DNA from: Kineococcus aurantiacus
Lineage (GTDB): Bacteria > Actinomycetota > Actinomycetes > Actinomycetales > Kineococcaceae
Reading direction: 5' to 3'
Assembly: GCF_013409345.1 (NCBI RefSeq)
Contig: NZ_JACCBB010000001.1
Coordinates: forward strand, 1,984,001 to 2,048,000
Length of the DNA: 64,000 nt
Shown here: one piece after another, positions 16,127 through 24,340 of the stretch
Numbering within the stretch: position 1 is the stretch's first letter
How the letters are laid out: each line of letters begins with the position of its first letter
The notes under the pieces: model-generated
What the model was told of the DNA's origin: nothing
Seen by the model: only the letters and a program-made list of their open reading frames with translations
The model's database searches: none
Translations under genes and position numbers: made by a program

Positions 16127-16499
16127 TGAGAACACTCTCCAGGACGCTGATGGTGGTCGCGGGTTGGGGGGCGGAGGTCATCGTGAGCCCGTGGACGCGG
16201 ACCTTGCCCGACTGGGACAGGTCGCTCACCACGACGCGCACGACGCCGACCGGCAGGTGGACGTGGGCGGACAGTTCGGCGATCGACAGGTAGGACTTCC
16301 TGGTGAGCTCGAGGATCCTGCGCCGTTCCGGCGTCATCCCGACCTCGGGGTCGGCCGTGGCCTCCACCAGCGCCTCGACGGGCAGGTCGGCGTTGGCGGG
16401 GCGGGTCCGTCCACCGGTCACGGTGTACGGGCGGACGGTGAACTCCTCGGTGCCCTCGTCGTCGTCGGACCAGAGGTCCGCACTACCAGGTGCTGTCAC
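16107..16499 (-). CDS. cvnC: Conservon DUF742 protein CvnC
   Basis: A 130-residue DUF742 protein. The core FTVRPYTVTGGRTRP, then a predicted winged-helix stretch (RRRILELTRKSYLSIAELSAHVHLPVGVVRVVVSDL) and GKVRVHG are characteristic. DUF742 proteins sit between the Roadblock and GTPase genes of actinobacterial conservons; their biochemical role is unknown, though the winged-helix part may mediate contact with partners or DNA. It starts at GTG seven bases after cvnB and its end overlaps cvnD. Confidence 0.9.
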   Translation of the reverse strand: MTAPGSADLWSDDDEGTEEFTVRPYTVTGGRTRPANADLPVEALVEATADPEVGMTPERRRILELTRKSYLSIAELSAHVHLPVGVVRVVVSDLSQSGKVRVHGLTMTSAPQPATTISVLESVLNGISSL

Positions 16500-16506
16500 C
16501 GGGGGG

Positions 16507-16953
16507 TCACCACCGGGCTGCGACCGGGGCGGAGGTGGGCAGGGCCGCCCTCATCTCCGACACCAGCTGCGGGGTCAGGACGGTCTCGGCGCGCTGGACC
16601 AGCATCGCCATCTCGTAGCCGATGAGGCCGACGTCGCAGCCGGCCTCGGCGGCCACGGCCAGGACCGAGCCGTCGGAGATGTTGACGAGGAAGAAGAACG
16701 CGTCGTCCATCTCGATGATGGCCTGGCGCACCTCGCCGGACTGCAGCTGGTTGGCGGCCCCGCGGGCGAGGCTGGAGACGCCGGAGACGATGGCGGACAG
16801 CTGGTCCCCGGCCTCGCGGTGGAGCTTGTCGGACATCGCCATCAGCAGGCCGTCGGCGGAGACGACGACGGTGTGGGTGACGCCGGGGACGCTCTTGACG
16901 AAGTTGTCGAGGAGCCAGCTGAAGTCGGCGGCCTCGGAGCTAAGCGCGGTCAC
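16507..16953 (-). CDS. cvnB: Conservon Roadblock/LC7 protein CvnB
   Basis: A 148-residue Roadblock/LC7-fold protein (DFSWLLDNFVKSVPGVTHTVVVSADGLLMAMSD, then ANQLQSGEVRQAIIEMDDAFFFLVNISDGSVLAV). Such proteins act like MglB, dimerising and regulating a Ras-like GTPase, here CvnD. It starts with GTG. An 87-bp gap with a short 8-bp hairpin (17015-17032) separates it from the sensor kinase upstream, and cvnC follows after seven bases. Confidence 0.92.
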   Translation of the reverse strand: MTALSSEAADFSWLLDNFVKSVPGVTHTVVVSADGLLMAMSDKLHREAGDQLSAIVSGVSSLARGAANQLQSGEVRQAIIEMDDAFFFLVNISDGSVLAVAAEAGCDVGLIGYEMAMLVQRAETVLTPQLVSEMRAALPTSAPVAARW

Positions 16954-17040
16954 AGTGGGTTTCCTCTTCTCGGGGCGTTCTGCTGGTGAGTGGTGGTGGT
17001 GCGGTGGGGATCTGCCCGGAGGGTCCTCCGGGGGTTCTGG

Positions 17041-20000
17041 TCAGGCCTGGTCATCGGTCTCGCCCTCGCGGGCGGCCGGGACGTCGGCCGAGCGGCCGCG
17101 GGACACGCCGGCCTGGAAGCCGGACAGCATCGAGCGCACGTCCGCGGGGGCGCGTCGCTGCCGGTTGGCGGCGGCGCGGGCGGGGGCGGGCTTGGCCGCG
17201 GCCGCCGTGGCGCCCGCCTGGCGGCGGACCAGCGGCGCGGAACCGGCACCCCGGGTGGGGGTGAAGTTCTGGCCCTCGGTGAGGGCCGTGAGCGCTTCGG
17301 CCGCGAGGGCGTTGCGCTGGCGCAGGGCCTCACCGACGGTGGCCCGGGCCGCGGGCGCCGGGGTGGCGGCAGCGGCGGGGGTCTCGGGGGCGAGGGCGAT
17401 CGGCCCGGTGGGGACCACCGGTTCCGGCGCGGGGGCCGGGGCCGGCGCCGGGGCCACCGGGGCGGCCGCGACGGGCTCGGCGACGGGGACGACGGGCTCG
17501 GCGACGGGTTCGGCGACGGGGGCCGCGACGGGCTCGGCGACGGGGGCGGCGGGCACCTCGGCCACGAGGGCCGGGGCGACCGGGGCGGCCGGGGCGGCCG
17601 GGGCCTCGTCCCGGGCGGCGCGGTCGGCGTCGAGGGCGTCGAGGGCGGACCCCTTCAGCTCCTGCTGCTCGCCCTGGCGCTTGCGGGAGGTCCAGAAGGC
17701 CTCGGCCGCGGTCTTGGGCGGGGTGGCGGAGTCGCGGACCTGACGGGGCTTCTTGCCGGCCTTGGGCAGGATGTCCTGCGCCGCGGCCAGGGCCGCCGGG
17801 GCCTGCGCCTTCGGCTCGCGCTTGGGCATGGCGGCCGCGGCGGCGCCGGGGGCGGCGACGGGCTTCCAGTCCTGCGCGGGCTCGGCGGCCGGAGCCGCCG
17901 GGGCGGGAGCCGCCGGGGCCGCGGGAGCGTCGGCCTTGGCCTGCGCCTGCGCGCTGCGCTTGCGGGTCGGCAGCTGCCGGCCCTCGACCTTGGCCTTGGG
18001 GGCGGTGACGCCCACCTCGGAGCTGGCCGCGGCCTCGGCGGCCGACTTCGACAGCGTCTCGGACAGGGCGTCGCCCAGGCCGCTGGCGGCCAGCGGGTTG
18101 CTCACGACGGTGCTCGCACCGTTCGCGGGGGCCGCCGGGGTGCGGGTCGGCAGGGCGCCGGGCAGGGCCGGCGGGACCGCGTCGGGCCGGGCCGACGGCG
18201 CGGCCTCGGGCAGGGCCGACGGCGCGACGTCCTCAGCCCCCGGGAGGGCCAGGCCGGAGTCGAGCGCGGCGAGCTCGGGCTCGCCGCCCTTGACGCTGCC
18301 GGGCGTGAACAGCGCGACCGGCAGGACCAGCGTCACCGTGGTGCCCCGCCCCTCGGCGGTGGTGAACTCGACCTCGACGTCCAGGCGCCCGGCGAGGCGG
18401 CCCACGACGTAGAACCCGAGGCGCTGGGCGCCGACGAACTCGGAGGCGCGGCCACCGGAGATGCGCTGGTGGGCGGTCTCGACCTCCTCCTCGGTCATGC
18501 CGAGGCCGCGGTCCACGATGGTGATCTCGACACCGCGGTCGGTCTCGGCGGTGCCGACGACGACGCGGGTGCCGGGGTCGGAGAAGTTCGTCGCGTTCTC
18601 GAGCAGCTCGGCGATCATGTGCGAGGCCGACAGGGCCAGGTGGCCCACGACGGGCGGGTCCACCTGCAGGGCCAGGTCGACGCGGTCGTAGTGCTCGATC
18701 TCCCCGGCCGCGGTGCGGATGACGTCCGACAGCGGCAGCGGGCGGCGCAGGCGGCGGCCGGTGTTGATGCCGGCCAGGACGAGCAGGGACTCGGCGTTGC
18801 GCCGCATCCGGGTCGCGAGGTGGTCGAGGGTGAACAGGTCCTCGAGGGTGTCGGGGTTCTCCTCGGTCCGCTCCAGCTGGTCCAGGAAGGACAGCTGGCG
18901 GGCCAGCAGCGTCTGGTCGCGGCGGGCGACGTTGACGAACATCTCGGCGATGGAGGCGCGCAGGGCGGCCTGCTCACCGGCGATGCGGAAGGTGGTCTCG
19001 TTGAGGTCGTTGATGACCTTGGTGACCTCGCCGATCTCGTCGGTGCTGGTCACCTCGAGCGGGGTGTACTCCACGCCCGGGCCCTCGCCGGGGGTCTGCA
19101 TGCGCTCGACCATGCGGGGCAGCTCGTCGCGGACCTCGGTCGCGGCGGTGGCCAGGTCGCGCAGGCGGGAGCCGATGCTGCGGGCGACGCGGGAACCGAA
19201 CCACGCGGCGGCGGCCAGCAGCAGCGCGGTGAGGGTCAGCAGGACGACCGTGCCGGTCGTGGAGCGGGCGGCCTCGGCGCTGGCCTCCTCGGCGGCGTCG
19301 GCGGCGCGCTCGGCGATGGCCTCCTGGTAGGCGGCGATGACCTGGCCGGAGGTCTCCTCCCAGGCCTGCGACGTCAGGGAGGTGCTGCTGGCGGCGAAGA
19401 GGTTGCGGTCCTGGTTGAGGAACGCGAGCGCGGAGTTGGTGGCGCCGTCGTTCAGCGCCGCGTCGAGCTCGGCGACGTCGTCGCTGTTGAGGCGGTAGCG
19501 GGCCTGCTGCTCGAAGTAGGTGCCGCGCTCGATGGCGGTGTCGCGCAGGACCTCGGCGGCCGGCGAGGGCTGGCCCTCGGTGATCAGCAGACCGGCGGCC
19601 TGCTCGACGGCCAGCGAGTCGACGCGCTTGAGCAGGTACCCGAAGGCGCCGATCTCCTGCGCCATCTCGCGGTCGTCGGCCTCCTCGGCGACGGCGACCG
19701 TGAGGTCGGTCGCGGCGGAGCTGATCTCGCTGTAGACGCTGAGCGCGGCGGTGGGCGTGGTGGTGCCCCCGTCGACGGCGCGCCGCGCCTGCGGCAGCGT
19801 CTGGCCCAGGGTGAGGGTGAGGGCCTGGCTGACGTTGCCGGCGCTGCCGCTGGTGACGTCGACGCCGCTGGCGACGAGCGCGTCGCGGACCGCGACGATC
19901 GCGGCGTCGGTCGCGGCGCGGTCCTGCGCCAGCTTCGCCTTCCCGGCCTCGCTCGGCGCGGCCAGGTACCGGACGCTGTCCTTGCGCTCGGCCTGCAGGG

Positions 20001-20175
20001 CCGTGAAGAACCCGTTGACGGTGTCGGTCGACGACGCGTAGGCGGCCAGGTGGCGGCGTTCCAGGGTGGCGGCCGTGTTCTGGGCGGCCGTGGCGACGAC
20101 AGCGACCAGGAGCAGCACGAGGGGGACGACCAGGAGGACCGCGAGCTTGGCTCGGATGCTCAGGTTCCGCAGCAT
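17041..20175 (-). CDS. cvnA: Conservon sensor kinase CvnA with NIT-type sensor
   Basis: A 1044-residue membrane protein. A first helix (about 8-30) is followed by an extracellular all-helical NIT-like region with DSVRYLAAPSEAGKAKLAQDR, a second helix near 300-325, a HAMP segment, the SFLDQLERTEENPDTLEDLFTLDHLATRMRR kinase-like linker and an HATPase domain (ELLENATNFSDP, IVDRGLGMTEEE, GLGFYVV-like GFYVVGRLA). The last 420 residues are Pro/Ala-rich and disordered. NIT domains are linked to nitrate or nitrite in some proteins; the ligand here is unknown. ATG at 20175 was chosen because it precedes the first membrane helix; a long upstream in-frame extension is non-coding or opposite-strand shadow. 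Confidence 0.88.
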   Translation of the reverse strand: MLRNLSIRAKLAVLLVVPLVLLLVAVVATAAQNTAATLERRHLAAYASSTDTVNGFFTALQAERKDSVRYLAAPSEAGKAKLAQDRAATDAAIVAVRDALVASGVDVTSGSAGNVSQALTLTLGQTLPQARRAVDGGTTTPTAALSVYSEISSAATDLTVAVAEEADDREMAQEIGAFGYLLKRVDSLAVEQAAGLLITEGQPSPAAEVLRDTAIERGTYFEQQARYRLNSDDVAELDAALNDGATNSALAFLNQDRNLFAASSTSLTSQAWEETSGQVIAAYQEAIAERAADAAEEASAEAARSTTGTVVLLTLTALLLAAAAWFGSRVARSIGSRLRDLATAATEVRDELPRMVERMQTPGEGPGVEYTPLEVTSTDEIGEVTKVINDLNETTFRIAGEQAALRASIAEMFVNVARRDQTLLARQLSFLDQLERTEENPDTLEDLFTLDHLATRMRRNAESLLVLAGINTGRRLRRPLPLSDVIRTAAGEIEHYDRVDLALQVDPPVVGHLALSASHMIAELLENATNFSDPGTRVVVGTAETDRGVEITIVDRGLGMTEEEVETAHQRISGGRASEFVGAQRLGFYVVGRLAGRLDVEVEFTTAEGRGTTVTLVLPVALFTPGSVKGGEPELAALDSGLALPGAEDVAPSALPEAAPSARPDAVPPALPGALPTRTPAAPANGASTVVSNPLAASGLGDALSETLSKSAAEAAASSEVGVTAPKAKVEGRQLPTRKRSAQAQAKADAPAAPAAPAPAAPAAEPAQDWKPVAAPGAAAAAMPKREPKAQAPAALAAAQDILPKAGKKPRQVRDSATPPKTAAEAFWTSRKRQGEQQELKGSALDALDADRAARDEAPAAPAAPVAPALVAEVPAAPVAEPVAAPVAEPVAEPVVPVAEPVAAAPVAPAPAPAPAPEPVVPTGPIALAPETPAAAATPAPAARATVGEALRQRNALAAEALTALTEGQNFTPTRGAGSAPLVRRQAGATAAAAKPAPARAAANRQRRAPADVRSMLSGFQAGVSRGRSADVPAAREGETDDQA

Positions 20176-20297
20176 GTCAACCTTCCGTACGCGTGGTGGG
20201 CGGGCGAAACTGCCCACCAGTGGTCGAGCAGACTCAGGGTTGATCGGTCCCCGGGACCACGGGGTGTACCCCGCGGTCCCGAGAACCCTCGTTCGGC

Positions 20298-20324
20298 CCA
20301 TCGGCAGATCGGCGCGCCGCTTGA
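20298..20324 (-). promoter_or_regulatory. FliA/WhiG-type promoter of the conservon operon
   Basis: On the minus strand TCAA (20324-20321) and GCCGATGG (20305-20298) are 15 bases apart, the same as at cheB. The leader to the cvnA ATG would be about 115 bases. The site ends 31 bp before the divergent MobA-like gene. Confidence 0.76.
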
Positions 20325-20355
20325 CCCACGGGGCCCGACGTGCCATCCCTGCGGG

Positions 20356-20943
20356 GTGGACGACGTGGCGATCGTGGTGGTGGCCGGGGGCGGCGGGGAG
20401 CGGTTCCGGGCCGCGGGCGGCGGCGACAAGCTCGACGCGCCCCTGGGGTCGACGACCGTGCGGGGTGCGCTGCTGGCGGGGCTGCGCGGGTGGCGCGTCG
20501 TGGTCGTCGGGCCCGGCGGGGTGCGGGAGGACCCGCCCGGCGGGGGGCCGCTGGCGGGGTTCGCGGCGGGGCTGGCGGCGGTGGAGGAGGACCTCGTCGT
20601 CCTGCTCGGCGGGGACCAGCCGTTCGCGGCGGACGCGGTGCCCCGGCTCCTGGGGGCCCTGCGCGCGGACCCGGCGCTGGACGCCGTGGTGGGCGTCGAC
20701 CCCGGCGGGCGGCGGCAGCCGCTGCTGTCGGCGCACCGGCGCCGGTCGGCGCTGCGGGTGCTGGACGGGCTGCCGGCGGTGGCGGGGCAGCCGTTGCGGG
20801 AGCTGTTCCGGGGCCGGGTCGGGCCGGTGCCGGTCACGGCGCGGGAGGCGCTGGACGTGGACGTGCCCGCGGACCTGCTGCGGGCACGGGCGCTCGCGGG
20901 TGGGGCTGCGGTGGGGGAGGCGGGGCCGGGCGGCGGGTCGTAG
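20356..20943 (+). CDS. MobA-like nucleotidyltransferase (molybdopterin guanylyltransferase type)
   Basis: A 195-residue protein of the NTP_transferase_3 fold. VVVAGGGGERFRAAGGGDKL matches the Gly-rich LAGGxSxRxGxxK loop that binds GTP, VVLLGGDQPF matches the DxP-type metal-binding region, and ALDVDVPADL is the typical C-terminal DIDTPEDL-like end. Relatives are MobA, which joins GMP to molybdopterin, and MocA or CofC. The C-terminal Gly-rich tail is short. The start is GTG at 20356. Only eleven bases separate it from the next gene, the quinone oxidoreductase, but no molybdenum enzyme is in view, so the substrate remains open. Confidence 0.78.
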   Translation: MDDVAIVVVAGGGGERFRAAGGGDKLDAPLGSTTVRGALLAGLRGWRVVVVGPGGVREDPPGGGPLAGFAAGLAAVEEDLVVLLGGDQPFAADAVPRLLGALRADPALDAVVGVDPGGRRQPLLSAHRRRSALRVLDGLPAVAGQPLRELFRGRVGPVPVTAREALDVDVPADLLRARALAGGAAVGEAGPGGGS

Positions 20944-20953
20944 TGTCGCCAGG

Positions 20954-21940
20954 GTGCGCGCGGTGATCGTCGACCCTCCCGGTTCCCTCGTCCTGTCGGA
21001 GGTGCCCGACCCCGTGGCCGGGCCCGGCGAGGTGGTGGTGCGGGTCGCCGCGGCGGGGGTGAACCGCGCCGACGTCGTGCAGCGGCTGGGCAAGTACCCC
21101 TCGCCGCCGGGGGCGCCGCCGTACCCGGGGCTGGAGGTGTCGGGGTGGGTCTCGGCGCTGGGGCCGGGCGTCTCGGGCTGGCAGGTCGGGGACGCGGTGT
21201 GCGCGCTGCTGTCCGGCGGCGGGTACGCCGAGGCCGTCGCGGTGCCGGTCGGGCAGGTCCTGCCCGTCCCGCAGGGTGTGCCGGTGGAGGACGCGGCGGC
21301 GCTGCCGGAGGTGACGAGCACGGTGTGGAGCAACGTCTTCACGCTCGCGGGGCTGCGCCCGGGCGAGCTGCTGCTCGTCCACGGCGGGTCCAGCGGCATC
21401 GGGACGATGGCGATCCAGCTGGCCCGGCAGGTGGGGGCGCGCGTGGCGGTGACGGCGGGGTCGCCGGAGAAGCTGCAGGCGTGCGCGGCGCTGGGCGCGC
21501 AGCTGCTCGTCGACTACCGCGGCGAGGACTTCGTGGAGCGGGTGCGCGCGTTCGAACCCGCGGGGGCCGACGTCGTCCTCGACGTGGTCGGGGCCCCGTA
21601 CCTGTCGCGCAACCTCGACGTGCTCGCCGTGGACGGGCGGCTCGTCGTGATCGCCACCCAGGGCGGGGCGAAGGCCGAGCTGGACCTGGGCGCGATGATG
21701 CGCAAGCGCGTCTCGGTGCACGCCACGACGTTGCGGGCGCGCCCGGCGGAGGAGAAGGCGGCGATCGTCGCCAGCGTCCGCGACCACGTGTGGCCGCTGA
21801 TCGTCGACGGCGGGGTGCGCCCGGTCGTGCACGAGCGGTTCGCGCTGGCCGACGCGGCCCGCGCCCACGAGGTGATGGAGGCCTCGTCGCACGTGGGCAA
21901 GCTGCTGCTGCTCACGGGCGCCGAACCCCCCACCCCCTGA
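20954..21940 (+). CDS. Zinc-free MDR quinone oxidoreductase
   Basis: A 328-residue NADPH:quinone oxidoreductase of the PIG3/QOR group. The catalytic domain has GVNRADVVQRLGKYPSPPGAPPYPGLEVSG and GGYAEAV; the Rossmann motif is LVHGGSSGIGTMAIQLA (GGxSGIG) with AVTAGSPEKL next. The zinc ligands of true alcohol dehydrogenases are absent. It likely reduces quinones or enones with NADPH. It starts with GTG at 20954, eleven bases after the MobA-like gene, and ends upstream of a large palindrome. Confidence 0.88.
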   Translation: MRAVIVDPPGSLVLSEVPDPVAGPGEVVVRVAAAGVNRADVVQRLGKYPSPPGAPPYPGLEVSGWVSALGPGVSGWQVGDAVCALLSGGGYAEAVAVPVGQVLPVPQGVPVEDAAALPEVTSTVWSNVFTLAGLRPGELLLVHGGSSGIGTMAIQLARQVGARVAVTAGSPEKLQACAALGAQLLVDYRGEDFVERVRAFEPAGADVVLDVVGAPYLSRNLDVLAVDGRLVVIATQGGAKAELDLGAMMRKRVSVHATTLRARPAEEKAAIVASVRDHVWPLIVDGGVRPVVHERFALADAARAHEVMEASSHVGKLLLLTGAEPPTP

Positions 21941-21965
21941 CCCGCGCCCGACCTTCCCGCTCGAG

Positions 21966-22054
21966 GCACGGTTCGGGCCCCGCAGACGCCCCTGGCGGGG
22001 CCCGGAGCACGGTTCGGGCCCCTCGAGACGGGGATCTCGGGGCCCGAACCGTGC
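21966..22054. repeat. Large palindrome with repeated unit GCACGGTTCGGGCCCC
   Basis: The 16-bp unit occurs directly at 21966-21981 and 22007-22022 and inverted at 22039-22054, between converging genes. Flanks (CCGCTCGAG and its complement) extend the palindrome outward on both sides. A bidirectional terminator is the simplest reading. The build, two direct units and one inverted, is the same as in the GTGATCAAGCACT family, but the sequence differs. Confidence 0.83.
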
Positions 22055-22079
22055 TTCGAGCGGGGTGCGGCGTCGGGGA

Positions 22080-22508
22080 TCAGGCGCCGGCGGTGACCGC
22101 GATGCGGGTCGGCTGCGCCGTGGCGTGGGCCCCGGCGACGCGGACGGTCAGGACGCCCGCCTCGTAGCCGGCGCTGACGGCGTCGGCGGTGACGGTGCTG
22201 GGCAGCGAGAAGCTGCGGCGGAAAGCGCCGTAGCGGACCTCGCTGCGCCCGCGCGCGTCCTCCGGGCGGGGGTCCTGGCGCTCCCCGCGGACGACCAGGC
22301 GGCCCTGCTCGACCTCGACCGTGACGTCGTCGGCGACGACGCCCGGCAGGTCGAGGGTGACGACGGCGTCGTCCCCGTCGCGGCTGACCTCGGCGGCCGG
22401 CGTGAAACCGGTGCCGGTGCCGAAGCCGGCGCGGACCAGGGCGTCGAACTGCTGCTCGAAGCGGGTGTCGAAGGAACTGCGACGCCACACGGACAACTGC
22501 TGGGACAC
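22080..22508 (-). CDS. Hsp20/alpha-crystallin small heat-shock protein
   Basis: A 142-residue small heat-shock protein. The alpha-crystallin domain occupies about 38-135, with LDLPGVVADDVTVEVEQGRLVVRGER and YGAFRRSFSLPSTVTADAVSAGYEAGVLTVRV, the signature region near the end being AGVLTV. It binds unfolding proteins without ATP. Start is GTG at 22508. No HspR or HrcA (CIRCE) site is seen upstream, and no other chaperone gene is nearby. Confidence 0.92.
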   Translation of the reverse strand: MSQQLSVWRRSSFDTRFEQQFDALVRAGFGTGTGFTPAAEVSRDGDDAVVTLDLPGVVADDVTVEVEQGRLVVRGERQDPRPEDARGRSEVRYGAFRRSFSLPSTVTADAVSAGYEAGVLTVRVAGAHATAQPTRIAVTAGA

Positions 22509-22630
22509 GGGTCCTCCTCGGGACTCCTCGGTGGCACCCGGTGCGGGCGCCTTCGAGGGTCACAACGGCGTCCCGGCGGCGCCGATGCCCGCGTTCGCCC
22601 GGGGCGGACCGCGTTCGCCCCGGGCGGACG

Positions 22631-24301
22631 TCAGCTCGTCGCGGTGGTCGTCCCCGCCTTCTGCAGCGCGTCCTGGTACTCGGTGCGCATCGCGTCGCCG
22701 ACGGAGTTCTTCCAGGTGGACACGAGCGTCTTGAGCTCGGAGAACGGCCGGCGTTCCTGGATGACGTCGTTGACGCCGTCGTTGAACGCCTTGTCGGCCG
22801 TGGCGTTCTTGCTCGAGGCGGTGTTGGAGTACAGGCCGGTGACGGGGTTCTGGATGCCGGTGGGGACCTCCCTGGACTGGTACTCGTGCTGCACGTCGGC
22901 GTCCTGCGGCCGGCCGGGGACGTAGACGTTGTAGGGGCTGTCGGCCAGGTAGCGGATCGGGATGACGGTGTTCGCGGCGCCGGTCTTGGTCAGGACGGGG
23001 TTGCCCCCGGCGTCCACGGTGTGGTCGACACCCTCCTGGCCGAAGAGCCGGTACTTGTACTCCTCGGTGCCGAACGGGGCGGCGAGCCAGTTCAGGACGC
23101 GCAGCGCCAGCTTGATCCGCTCCGGGTCGTCCTGCTTCTTCAGCAGGGTCGTGGAGAAGAACCCGCTGCCCAGGTTCCACGCGGCCAGCTCCCCGCCCTC
23201 CCGGGTGTAGACGGGCATGAGGCCCAGCTTGAAGTCCGGGTTGGAGGCGTTGTCGAGCTGGTACTGCACCCAGCCCGGGTACCCGTCCGCGGCGTTGATG
23301 GCGACGGTGCCGGCGTTGAACAGCTGCTTGAAGGGGGTGGCGGTGTTGAAGGAGTCGGGGTGCATGACGCCCGACTTCCACATGGCGATGAGGTCCGTGA
23401 CGGTCTGGGCGTACGCGTCCGTCTCGTACACGTGCGTGAGCTTCCCGCCGTCCTCGGCCCAGATGTTCGGTTCCCCGTTCATCCGCCCGAGCAGCTGGCG
23501 CGGCTGGTTGACCAGCGAGAACGCCCAGCGCCGCTGCTTGGGGTCGGTCAGCGCCCTGGTGGCGTCGACGAACTCGTCGTAGCTCTTGGGCTCGGGCGAG
23601 ACCCCGGCCTTCTCGAACAGGTCCTGGCGGATGAAGTGGTAGTTCCCGATCGCCCCGCGCGGGATCGGGATGCCGTAGATCCCGGAGTTGTAGACCGTGG
23701 AGAGCCAGTGCCGGGTCGGGATGTTCGCGAGGTTGGGGTACTCCTTGACGGCGTCCCCGGACAGGTGCTCGGACAGGTTCGCGAACCGCTTCTCCAGCAG
23801 CTGCGGCATGTTCGGCACCGGCGGCGGGGAGCCGTTGGGGACCTGCAGCAGGTCGGGCAGCTCGTTGCCGGCGATGACGGTGGGGAACTTCTGCGGGTAG
23901 TCGGCGTTGCCGACCATCTGCAGCTGGAAGTCGACGCCCAGCCGGTCGTTCAGGCCCGCCCAGTACGTGTTGCTGTCCGGCCCCGGGGGTACGGCGTAGT
24001 AGATGTTCGCCATCCCGGTCAGGGTCTCCCCGTGGCCGGGGATGTCCTCCACCGACTTGGGGTTGTCGGACGGGAAGGTCCGCCACGCGGGGTCGACGCC
24101 CTGCTCGGTGCCCGGGAGGTCGGGGGTCAGCCCGGTGTAGGGGACGTACGTGGGCAGGGTGGCGGTGTTCTCCCCCGAGTCGCCGGAACCGCTCCCGCTG
24201 GAACCGCTGGAGCACCCCGCGAGCCCACCGGTCGCGACCAGGGCTGCGGTCCCCCCGGCACCGGCGATCAGCGAACGTCGGGTGAAGGCACTGCTGGACA
24301 T
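22631..24301 (-). CDS. ABC sugar-binding lipoprotein, LplA-like
   Basis: A 556-residue extracellular solute-binding protein. The N-terminus combines a Tat-like twin-Arg (FTRRSLIAG) with a hydrophobic stretch and lipobox LAGC, cysteine near residue 30, followed by a Ser/Gly linker, so it should be a membrane-anchored lipoprotein. Length and the WAFSLVNQPRQLL-type core fit the long LplA/YtcQ group of carbohydrate or oligosaccharide binding proteins. It is the last gene of a three-gene importer whose two permeases lie upstream; no ATPase is encoded. Substrate is not evident; the sugar-acid-type dehydrogenase and isomerase genes next door suggest a hexose, inositol or uronate compound. Confidence 0.88.
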   Translation of the reverse strand: MSSSAFTRRSLIAGAGGTAALVATGGLAGCSSGSSGSGSGDSGENTATLPTYVPYTGLTPDLPGTEQGVDPAWRTFPSDNPKSVEDIPGHGETLTGMANIYYAVPPGPDSNTYWAGLNDRLGVDFQLQMVGNADYPQKFPTVIAGNELPDLLQVPNGSPPPVPNMPQLLEKRFANLSEHLSGDAVKEYPNLANIPTRHWLSTVYNSGIYGIPIPRGAIGNYHFIRQDLFEKAGVSPEPKSYDEFVDATRALTDPKQRRWAFSLVNQPRQLLGRMNGEPNIWAEDGGKLTHVYETDAYAQTVTDLIAMWKSGVMHPDSFNTATPFKQLFNAGTVAINAADGYPGWVQYQLDNASNPDFKLGLMPVYTREGGELAAWNLGSGFFSTTLLKKQDDPERIKLALRVLNWLAAPFGTEEYKYRLFGQEGVDHTVDAGGNPVLTKTGAANTVIPIRYLADSPYNVYVPGRPQDADVQHEYQSREVPTGIQNPVTGLYSNTASSKNATADKAFNDGVNDVIQERRPFSELKTLVSTWKNSVGDAMRTEYQDALQKAGTTTATS

Positions 24302-24340
24302 GGATCCTCCTCGATCCGTGGGAACAGGTGGTCGGGGTGC

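Noticed and set aside
16990-20943. 1317-codon open frame on the plus strand opposite cvnA
   Set aside because: It is the antisense shadow of cvnA; only its last 196 codons, the MobA-like gene, have a protein-like sequence with family motifs.
20176-21399. Upstream extension of cvnA frame by about 400 codons
   Set aside because: It runs antisense through the MobA-like and quinone oxidoreductase genes and lacks protein-family features; the cvnA membrane helix starts right after the ATG at 20175.
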